Shown: positions 9,321 through 16,564 of the stretch, one piece after another
Layout: every line of letters starts with the position of its first letter
Numbering within the stretch: the first letter of the stretch is position 1
Assembly: GCA_963799085.1 (NCBI GenBank)
Contig: CAWCWA010000002.1
Span: forward strand, 186,001 to 250,000
Length of the DNA stretch: 64,000 bases
Reading direction: 5' to 3'
From: AP-15 sp963799085
Lineage (GTDB): Bacteria; Pseudomonadota; Alphaproteobacteria; ATCC43930; CGMCC-115725
Notes under the pieces: model-generated
The model's input: only the letters and a program-made list of their open reading frames with translations
Told to the model about the DNA's origin: nothing
Database searches by the model: none
Program-made: the position numbers and the translations under genes

Positions 9321-10984
9321 GCGAGCTTTGAAGTCTCGGTAAAGGGGTAGCTCCCCGGCGCGCGCTCTTCATGCATCGCCTGCCGGAACGGTACGGAAAG
9401 AGCGATGAGCAACGCGGCATTCTGTCCTTTAATCTCTCCCCACCCGGGGAACAGAACTCGCTTCTGCTTATCGTCGACGGCTATGCGGATGAGCGCACCG
9501 ATCGTATCGGCCTGATCCATAACCTCGGTTCGCTCGACGTAGGCACTTTCCCCCTCGCGCTGACTAACGACGAGGGAAAGCAAGCAAGCCGAAGAGAGTG
9601 AGCCCTCTCGCAAGGCCGCAGCATGCGAGGATATCGCCCGGTCAAAAATTCGGCAGACCGCCGAGGCATGGCGCCGGTGAAGATCGAGGATGCGGCCGGC
9701 CACGGTATCCGTGGGTTCCGGGAAAAACCCGACAACGCAACTCGTCTCGCCGTAGTGGGCGAAGAAGGCTACATCCGCCATCTGATCAATCTTCGAGGCC
9801 GAACGGACATAAGCGAGGGCCATCTCTCGGTCTGGCCCGGCCCGGTGTTCACCCAGAAACAGATCAACTTTATAGGCCTCTTCCGGGTCCTCATGTTCTT
9901 GCCCGGCAGCCAAGACCGCGAAACGGCGATCGAGACACTGCGAACATTGCCCGCAGTGCGTATGGAGTGTTGTCATGTCGTGGACCCGGGTGCAGCTTCG
10001 AGCATATCGGATCAAACCGCTGCACCCGTTCATCGATATCCGTTCGATGACTTCAGCCTTGGTCATCCAAGCAAACGGATTGTCTATGGCAAAGGGCCGC
10101 CCGAGCACCGCGGCAAGGACGCGACGAAAGCCCGCCAGGACCTGCGGGTGAGTGGTTCGGGTAGCCCGAGCGCCGACGACCTGTCCAACCGGAGGCAGGT
10201 TCAGACTTACCACGCCATTCTCGAAGAAACAGATACGGTCTTTGTCAAACAGCCGTGCCGTCGCAGCCCCGAGTGCTGCGAACAGAAAGGATCGTACCCG
10301 GTGCGTCGGCTCTCTGCCGAAGCCGGCGTCGATAATCGCCCAGACGGGAACGTGAAGCACACGGCTGGCGCCAAACCGGCTGCATAACTGATCGACGAGG
10401 TGTTTCTGGACAGCAGCAATCTTGGTTGCCGAACGGTGGCTCACGAGCGCGACCTTCTTCCCATGCTGCGCCAGTTGCTCGACCGTCCCGGCAAAAGAAT
10501 CCAGTCCGCCCGAGAACAGGATTACCTCGTCCGGCGTGAAGCCTGTTTCTTCTTCATCCGGAAACTCAAAGTATTGTCCTATAGGCGGGGGATTGTCTAA
10601 AGTCCTGAACTCGGAGGCGTAGCCATCGTCAGTAAGAAAGCTCAGCGTCTCGACCAGCGCGGACGTAACGGGATAGGAAGACCAGAGATCGGGCTAACGG
10701 ACCGGAATGATGAATCGAAAATTTCGCCGCCATCGCGCACCCATCTTGGCGTCAGCCTTGCCGCCTCGCGAGATCGCCGCGTCCGCTGCATAGATGTAGC
10801 TGGCCACCTCCAAAAGATCGACGAGAACATCAGGAATGTTCGTCAGAAGGCGCTTGCTGATGTCCCCTATCTGGAGCCGAACGTTCCGCGACGGGCCGTG
10901 CAGGTCCAACTTGAGGCTAGATACCGTGCCCTTTTTTGCCCGATCCAGGCCGCCGCATAGCACGAGATGCTCATTCCTCGGCAT
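9321..10984 (-). pseudogene. QueC-like PP-loop protein (Qat/CBASS type), amber codon and lost 3' end
   Basis: The joined product has about 550 residues. Residues 1-96 form an extra N-terminal domain ending in RRNFRFIIPVR, followed by one in-frame TAG (10694-10696) and then PDLWSSYPVTSALVETLSFL in the same frame. A PP-loop ATPase motif (ILFSGGLDSFAGTV, SGGLDS at 10496-10513) follows, and near 9930-9996 a zinc site (SC, then HCGQCSQCLDRR) like that of QueC, which makes 7-cyano-7-deazaguanine. The long N-terminal and C-terminal additions are not in housekeeping QueC but occur in QueC-like proteins of defence loci such as Qat and type IV CBASS. The start overlaps the stop of the upstream partner gene by 14 bp. 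After TSKLA (about 9320) the sequence becomes cyclase TPR tail, so the C-terminus is missing. With the TAG this copy is probably inactive unless the TAG is a sequence error. Confidence 0.75.
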
Positions 10985-11753
10985 CTCGGCGCTTCCGAAG
11001 TTCGGCCCGGACCTTCTTGAATGCGATTGGGGCGAACCTGCTAATAGCTTCGGGCGTTAGCCCATCGCCTTGATATACGTTCTTGCCGTACCATCCGCCG
11101 GCGAACGCTTGGATAATCCGAGACGCTTCTCGGCAATGCCGGTCCAGAGCGTCGTCGAACTGGGATCGCGCTCCATCGTCCCGAAACCGTTCGCCCGCGC
11201 CAATATGATTGCTGAGTTCGCGGCTCAGATAGTAGTCGAGGCTGCGCTGTGTCAGTCGTGCAAAGAACTCGCGCGCCAGAGCGCTGAAGCGATCCCCGCC
11301 CGCAAAACGCCCGACCGAGCGTTGGACCTCTCCTGGATTGGGTTCAAATAGCGAAGGTAAACTCGGCCCCACCAAGGCCGCGAAGCTCTCGACCGCGGAC
11401 ATCTGAGCCATCTCGCCAAGGTCGGTGCGGCCCCCCTGTTCGCGGGCATAGCGATCGATGGCTCCCGAGATCCCCGCCACCAGATCCATGAGGCTTGGGC
11501 GATCCGGGACCTGAACCCCCAGGCAGAGCAAATCTTGGGAAAAGTCAGGACCGCGCGCTGCAAGAGGTACCTGGGTCAGAAGCCAGAACGCATGCAGAAA
11601 CGAGGGGTCGTTCGATGCCGTGCGAAGGGCTCCATCCGCCGCATGTGCGGCGGATGGAGCCACGACATCAATCTCGGCCTCAAGGCGCAGCTCTTCGACG
11701 ACTTGGCGCCACTTCCGTGACTTCGGTAGAACGCCCAGTCTCACATGGCCCAT
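10971..11753 (-). CDS. Uncharacterised partner of the QueC-like protein (260 aa, Met-Gly start)
   Basis: I do not recognise a named domain. The product is soluble, with no signal or membrane segment. It begins MGHVRLGVLPKSRKW and contains conserved-looking blocks (FLHAFWLLTQVPLAARGPDF, GGRTDLGEMAQMSAVES, FARLTQRSLDYYLSRELSNH, EASRIIQAFAGGWYGKNVYQ). ATG 11753 is preferred over the in-frame ATG at 11804 because a strong ribosome site (GGGGGGAAAG) lies 6 nt upstream. It overlaps the QueC-like gene by 14 bp, so the two are translationally coupled and probably form a complex. An N-terminal glycine after Met removal would suit modification by a QueC-like enzyme. I cannot equate it confidently with QatB. 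Confidence 0.75.
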   Translation of the reverse strand: MGHVRLGVLPKSRKWRQVVEELRLEAEIDVVAPSAAHAADGALRTASNDPSFLHAFWLLTQVPLAARGPDFSQDLLCLGVQVPDRPSLMDLVAGISGAIDRYAREQGGRTDLGEMAQMSAVESFAALVGPSLPSLFEPNPGEVQRSVGRFAGGDRFSALAREFFARLTQRSLDYYLSRELSNHIGAGERFRDDGARSQFDDALDRHCREASRIIQAFAGGWYGKNVYQGDGLTPEAISRFAPIAFKKVRAELRKRRDAEE

Positions 11754-11889
11754 TTCGGCTTTCCCCCCATCGGGGACGGTGCCCCCAGAAAGCGGGGTGA
11801 ACAAGCCCGATTTTGAGGCCTCTTGCTTACCTAGCGCTTACCTGAGAAATTTTGGCCTCCAGCCTCCCATACTAACAGATTGAAAAGAG

Positions 11890-11965
<76 letters not shown>

Positions 11966-12031
11966 GGCGGGGCCGCGCTTATAGCAAAGCGGGCTCACGT
12001 TGTCGATAGCGCGGCGGGCGGCGACCGGCGC

Positions 12032-12799
12032 TCACGCGTCGCGGAAGACGGGTTTGCGCTTTTCGATAAAGGCCGCCATCCCTTCGGCGGCGTCGGCGGT
12101 CTGAAAGGCAAGCGTGTTGAGGTCGGCCTCGATCGCGAGGCCGTCGCCCAATGTCGCGTCGAGACCGCGGCGCACCGCCTCGCGCGCCAGTCGCAGCGCC
12201 TGGAGGCCGTAGCCCGTCATCTCGCGCGCGAAACCGGCGCCGGCAGCGACCAGATCGCCCTCGGCAATGCGATTGACGAGCCCGATTGCCAGCGCCTCTT
12301 CGGCCATGACGGTGCGGCCGGTCATGATCATGTCGAGGGCGCGGGCGGCGCCGACGAGCCGCGGCAGGCGCTGCGTCCCGCCATAGCCCGGAATGAGGCC
12401 GAGCTTGATCTCGGGCAGGCCGAGCCGCGCCCCGGGGGCGGCGAAGCGGAAGGTGCAAGCAAGCGCCAGTTCGAGCCCGCCGCCGAAGGCGTAGCCGTGC
12501 AGCAGCGCAAAAGACGGGATCGGCAATACGTCGAGGCGCGACATGACACTCTGGCCAAAGAGGGCGGCGGCGCGCGCCGCAGCGGCCGAGCGGCCGAGGA
12601 GTTCGGTCACGTCCGCCCCGGCGCAGAAAGCCCGATCGTCGGCGCCGGCGATCAAGAGCGCCCGGGCGTCGCCGGCGGCGACCTCGTCGAAGGCGGCGGC
12701 GAGGTCGCGCAACAGCGCGAAGTTCAGCGCGTTCAGCGCCCGCGGGCGGTCGAGCGTCACTAGCGCCAGTTCCTCGAGCCGGGTCAGTCGAACGGTCAT
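12032..12799 (-). CDS. Enoyl-CoA hydratase/isomerase family protein
   Basis: This 255-residue crotonase-fold protein probably hydrates or isomerises enoyl-CoA esters in fatty acid or aromatic degradation. The oxyanion-hole and catalytic segments are present: DDRAFCAGADVTELL near residue 65, YAFGGGLELALACTFRFAAP near 100 with the first catalytic Glu, and LGLPEIKLGLIPGYGGTQRL near 130 with the second. The length matches the family. I used ATG 12799, which directly precedes the conserved first strand (LTRLEELALVTLDRPRALNA). It overlaps the stop of a 25-codon upstream frame in an ATGA arrangement. Confidence 0.9.
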   Translation of the reverse strand: MTVRLTRLEELALVTLDRPRALNALNFALLRDLAAAFDEVAAGDARALLIAGADDRAFCAGADVTELLGRSAAAARAAALFGQSVMSRLDVLPIPSFALLHGYAFGGGLELALACTFRFAAPGARLGLPEIKLGLIPGYGGTQRLPRLVGAARALDMIMTGRTVMAEEALAIGLVNRIAEGDLVAAGAGFAREMTGYGLQALRLAREAVRRGLDATLGDGLAIEADLNTLAFQTADAAEGMAAFIEKRKPVFRDA

Positions 12800-12873
12800 C
12801 GGCGGACTTTGGAAGGGTTGCCGCTGCGATCGGGTGCGACGGGGGCAGCGAAGGGCTTGGTCTGCTCGGACAT
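12796..12873 (-). CDS. Possible 25-residue peptide before the enoyl-CoA hydratase
   Basis: The frame starts at ATG 12873 with a GGAG ribosome site about 9 nt upstream and encodes MSEQTKPFAAPVAPDRSGNP plus five basic-rich residues. Its TGA overlaps the hydratase ATG (ATGA), a layout that couples translation. It could be a real small gene, a leader peptide, or the true N-terminus of the hydratase separated by an indel. No family is recognised. Confidence 0.35.
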   Translation of the reverse strand: MSEQTKPFAAPVAPDRSGNPSKVRR

Positions 12874-13039
12874 GGCTGATCTCCGGCTCGAAACGGCGCC
12901 GCAATGATCACCAGGCAAGCGCCGCCTCGCAAGACCCGCCGCAGGCGGGAAACGGTGCCCGCGGCCGACGGCGCAGCGTAGACGGACGCCCGTCGGCGGG
13001 GCAGACTGTTCGCTCCGGTCGACGAATGGGGGGAGCCCG

Positions 13040-13801
13040 ATGCCCGAAGCCTCGCGGATCGCCTGGGGCGGCAAAGCGGTCTACGGCGCCCGCCTCGGCA
13101 TATTGATGCTCGAAGCGCGGTTTCCGCGCATCCCCGGCGATATGGGAAACGCCCGGACTTGGCCGTTTCCGGTGCTCTACAAGGTCGTGCCCGGCGCCTC
13201 GCCGCAGCGCGTCGTGCGCGAGAGGGCGGCGGGTCTGCGCGATCGGTTTGTCGCGGCGGCGGTTGAACTCGTTCGGCTCGGCGCCGACGGCATCGCCACC
13301 AATTGCGGATTTCTCTCGCTCTATCAGCGCGACATCGCCGCGCAGGCGGGCGTTCCGGTAGCGACTTCGAGCCTGATGCAGATCCCGTTCATCGAGCGTC
13401 TGCTGCCGCCCAGCCGCCGCGTCGGCGTATTGACCGTCAGCGCCGCCGATTTGACCGCCGAGCATCTGATCGCGGCCGGGGCCGATCCGCGCACACCGGT
13501 GGCCGGCACTGACGCCGGCGAATTCACCCGCGTGCTGCTCGGCGACGAGGAGCGTCTCGACGCCGCCGCGGCCGAGCGGGACATCCTCGAGGCCGGTGAG
13601 GCGCTGGTCGGCGCCCATCGTGACATCGGCGCGATCCTCCTGGAGTGCACCAACATGACCCCTTACGCCCGCGCGCTGCGCGACCGCCTGCGCCTTCCGG
13701 TGTTCGATATTTATGCGTTCATGACCTGGTTTCACGCCGGCCTCTCGCCGCGCGATTTCGGCCCGCCCGGCAGTGAGGCGCGCGAATGGCGCGAGCGCTA
13801 G
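13040..13801 (+). CDS. Aspartate/glutamate racemase family protein
   Basis: The 253-residue product has the two-cysteine active-site arrangement of the Asp/Glu/hydantoin racemase superfamily: DGIATNCGFLSLYQ near residue 85 and ILLECTNMTPYARAL near 205. GKAVYGARLGILMLEARFPR begins the fold. The length is usual for maleate isomerase and hydantoin racemase relatives. The substrate is unclear; arylmalonate decarboxylase-like and racemase members cannot be told apart here. It overlaps the frame of the GNAT gene downstream. Confidence 0.85.
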   Translation: MPEASRIAWGGKAVYGARLGILMLEARFPRIPGDMGNARTWPFPVLYKVVPGASPQRVVRERAAGLRDRFVAAAVELVRLGADGIATNCGFLSLYQRDIAAQAGVPVATSSLMQIPFIERLLPPSRRVGVLTVSAADLTAEHLIAAGADPRTPVAGTDAGEFTRVLLGDEERLDAAAAERDILEAGEALVGAHRDIGAILLECTNMTPYARALRDRLRLPVFDIYAFMTWFHAGLSPRDFGPPGSEAREWRER

Positions 13802-13815
13802 GCGCGCCGACCGCG

Positions 13816-14316
13816 ATGGTCGCGATTACGGTACGCACGGCGGCCGTCGAGGATGCCGGGCTCCTCCTCGGCTTTATCCGCGAACTTGCCGCCTACGAAA
13901 ACGAGCCCGACGCGGTCGTCGCCAGCGAGGAGGATTTGCGCCGCTACGGGTTCGGTCCCGAGCGCTATTTCGATGCGCTGATCGCCGCCGTCGACGACAA
14001 GCCGGCCGGATTTGCCCTGTTCGTTCCTAATTTCTCGACCTGGAGCGGCCGGCCCGGGCTATATCTCGAGGACCTCTACGTCAGCGCCTGGGCGCGCCGG
14101 CTCGGGGTTGGAAGGCGGCTGGTGGCCCGGCTCACGGCGATCGCGGTCGAGCGCGGTTGGTCGCGCCTCGATCTGCAGGTGCTCGATTGGAACCCGGCGC
14201 GCGGCTTCTATGATCGGCTTGGCATCACCCCGCCAAAGGCGAATTGGCTGCCCTACCGCATCGCCGGCGCAGCGCTTCGCCGGCTCGCCGCCGAGGACCC
14301 GCCGTCGAGCGAATGA
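13816..14316 (+). CDS. GNAT family N-acetyltransferase
   Basis: The 166-residue product transfers an acetyl group from acetyl-CoA to an amine. Motif A is in LEDLYVSAWARRLGVGRRLV near residue 85, with the pyrophosphate-binding R-x-x-G-x-G/R turn; LQVLDWNPARGFYDRLG near 130 is motif B. It resembles the diamine/spermidine acetyltransferase-like branch. I chose ATG 13816, 15 bp after the racemase stop, because the first conserved strand (ITVRTAAVEDAGLLLGF) begins there. Convergent with the desaturase gene. Confidence 0.87.
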   Translation: MVAITVRTAAVEDAGLLLGFIRELAAYENEPDAVVASEEDLRRYGFGPERYFDALIAAVDDKPAGFALFVPNFSTWSGRPGLYLEDLYVSAWARRLGVGRRLVARLTAIAVERGWSRLDLQVLDWNPARGFYDRLGITPPKANWLPYRIAGAALRRLAAEDPPSSE

Positions 14317-14324
14317 CGGCGTGT

Positions 14325-15192
14325 TCAGGCGGGTCGGGCGGCGCGCAGGCCGCCGGGCGGCAGCTTCAGGTTCCACACGATCCCGAGCCTCGCCAGCAAT
14401 CGCAGGATCGCGTAATTGGCGTCGATCTCCCACCAGCGCAGCCCGTGGCGTGCCGAATAGGGAAAGCGGTGGTGGTTGTTGTGCCAGCCGTCGCCCATCG
14501 TCAGCAGCGACACGACGAAGTTGTTGCGGCTGTTGTCGCGCGTCGGGAAGCGGCGCCGGCCATAGCGGTGGCAGAACGAGTTCGCCGACCAGATGAAATG
14601 ATAAACACAAACCGTGCTGGCGATGCCGCCCCAGACGATCAGTTGCCAGCCGTTCGTCGCCGCGCCCAACCAGTTGGCGAATTCGCCGAGCTGATACAGC
14701 AGGAGCAGGTAAATTAAATTTACGGCGTACGAATAGCGTTCCAAGCAGCTTGAGCTCGACAAATCGCTCGAGATCGGCGACGAGGTGGCGCCGCACCCGG
14801 ACGCAGCCCGGATGGAAAAGCCATCCCATATGGCTCCACAGGAAGCCCGAGCGCGGCGAATGGATGTCGCCTTCGTGATCCGAGCGGCGATGGTGGTGGC
14901 GATGATGGCCGATCCACCACAGCGGGCCATTCTGGCCAGCGAGCACGCCGAGCGTCGCCAGGAAGAACTGAAATGCCCAACTCGTCTCAAACGAGCGATG
15001 CGCCAACAGGCGATGGTAACCCGCCGTAATGCCGAATATCTGCAAGATGCTGGCGGCGACGAATACCGCCAGCGATACCGCGCTTGCTCCGACGATGGCG
15101 ACCAGCCCGCACGCCAGATGCAGCAATACGAGGGGTATGACAAAGGCGATATGGCGCGGCGAAAACCAAGGGACTTCTTCTATCTCCGGCAT
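14325..15192 (-). CDS. Acyl-CoA/acyl-lipid desaturase (one frameshift)
   Basis: This membrane di-iron desaturase introduces a cis double bond into fatty acyl chains. It starts MPEIEEVPWFSPRHIAFVIP at 15192. All three histidine boxes are present: YHRLLAHRSFETSW, WWIGHHRHHHRRSDHEGD, and GDGWHNNHHRFPYSAR near the C-terminus. Hydrophobic membrane pairs lie between them. The frame changes near 14730 (LKLLGTL to YAVNLIYLLLLYQ), probably a single-base error because both halves are well conserved. It diverges from a cyclopropane synthase gene, so the two membrane-lipid modifying genes share an upstream region. Confidence 0.88.
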
Positions 15193-15432
15193 CGCCGCTG
15201 ATCTCCTGCAGGTGCTCGCGGGTGCCGATGCGGCGTGAGGCAACCCGCATCGAGTTGATCCCATATATCTAGCCTTTACTCGCCGATGGGGCGAGCGCAG
15301 ACTGTCGCTCCGCCGGATCCCGTCGTAGCCAGGCATGCCCGCGGGCGGTTCGCGATCAAGAACGAACCGACTGCGGTGGCGACGGTTTCGCCGCGGGGCC
15401 CGGTGCGCGCTGACCAATTCCCAAGGGTCCCG
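15193..15432. promoter_or_regulatory. Divergent control region of desaturase and cyclopropane synthase genes
   Basis: The 240 bp between two divergent lipid-modification genes must hold both promoters. A less GC-rich patch lies near 15255-15280 (gatcccatatatctagcctt), where a -10 element could sit. No operator could be recognised. Confidence 0.4.
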
Positions 15433-16557
15433 ATGGCGCCTGAAACATTCTTCCGCGACCTCCTGGCCAAGGCTGATATCGCAATCAACGGCGAGCGGCC
15501 GTGGGACTTGCAGGTGCGCGATCCGCGCGCCTATGAGCGCATGCTGCGCGAGGGCACCGTCGGTTTTGGCGAGGCCTACATGGCGGGCTGGCTCGATTGC
15601 GAGCGCATCGACCTCCTGGTCGAACGCGCCTATCGCGCCGACCTCTCGCAGCATATCGAAGTCGGCGCGGCACTCGCGCAGGCGCTCCTCCTCAAGCTCA
15701 ACCCGTTCGGTTCGCGCGGCCGCTCGTTCGAGATCGGCGAGCGCCATTACGACACCGGCAACGATCTGTTCCAGATCATGCTCGACCCGTACATGACCTA
15801 TTCCTGCGGCTATTGGCGGCGGGCGAGCGATCTGGCCTCGGCACAGCGTGACAAGCTCGAACTGCTCTGCCGCAAATTAGAGCTCGAACCCGGAATGCGC
15901 GTACTCGACATCGGGATCGGCTGGGGCTCCTTCGCTCGCTATGCGGTCGAGCATTACGGGGTGGAGGTTGTCGGTCTCACCGTGTCACAGCGCCAGATCG
16001 ATCTCGGCGAGCGGCTCTGCGCCGGCATGCCGATCGAGTTCCGCTATCTCGATTACCGCGACATCGACGAACCCTTCGACCGAATCGTCTCGGTCGGCAT
16101 GTTCGAGCATGTCGGCCGCCGCCACCACCGCGATTTCTTCGCCGCCTGCGGGCGCTGCCTGAAACCCGAGGGAATCCTGGTGCTGCACACCGTCGGCTTT
16201 CTCAAGGAGGAGGCGGCCAATCCCTGGTTTTATAAATATATTCTCCCGGGGGTTGAGTTTCCGACGGTGCCGGACATCATCAACGCCGCCGGCGACGATC
16301 TGGCGCTCGAAGATTTCCATTGCTGGGAGGGCGCCCATTACGACCGCACGCTGATGGCCTGGTTCGAGCGCTTTGACGCCGGCTGGGACCAGCTGCGGCA
16401 GAACTACGACGAGCGTTTCTATCGGATGTGGAAGCTCTATCTGCAGGGTTGCGCCGGCGGTTTTCGCACGCAGCCGATGCGGGTCTGGCAGCTCGCCTTC
16501 TCCCGCGGCGGGCTGCCGGGCGGCTACGCCTACGGCCACCACTACCCCCTGGATTGA
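15433..16557 (+). CDS. cfa: Cyclopropane-fatty-acyl-phospholipid synthase
   Basis: This 374-residue enzyme adds a methylene from S-adenosylmethionine to unsaturated phospholipid chains at the membrane. The N-terminal lipid-binding part (YMAGWLDCERIDLLVERAY) is followed by RHYDTGNDLFQIMLDPYMTY, a cyclopropane synthase signature, then SAM motif I (GMRVLDIGIGWGSFARYAVE near residue 160) and VGMFEHVGRRHHRDFF. Length and order match the family. I used ATG 15433 rather than the upstream in-frame ATG at 15286, because residues before it are unlike the family. It stands 8 bp before a cyclase/AAA regulator. Confidence 0.93.
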   Translation: MAPETFFRDLLAKADIAINGERPWDLQVRDPRAYERMLREGTVGFGEAYMAGWLDCERIDLLVERAYRADLSQHIEVGAALAQALLLKLNPFGSRGRSFEIGERHYDTGNDLFQIMLDPYMTYSCGYWRRASDLASAQRDKLELLCRKLELEPGMRVLDIGIGWGSFARYAVEHYGVEVVGLTVSQRQIDLGERLCAGMPIEFRYLDYRDIDEPFDRIVSVGMFEHVGRRHHRDFFAACGRCLKPEGILVLHTVGFLKEEAANPWFYKYILPGVEFPTVPDIINAAGDDLALEDFHCWEGAHYDRTLMAWFERFDAGWDQLRQNYDERFYRMWKLYLQGCAGGFRTQPMRVWQLAFSRGGLPGGYAYGHHYPLD

Positions 16558-16564
16558 GCACGGC

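Noticed and set aside
9321..10984. Housekeeping queC for queuosine synthesis
   Set aside because: The extra 170 or so residues before the PP-loop, the long C-terminal part, the coupled unknown partner and the absence of queD/queE/queF argue against it.
12032..12932. Several long alternative frames over the enoyl-CoA hydratase
   Set aside because: Only the frame from 12799 shows crotonase motifs; the rest are GC-driven shadows.
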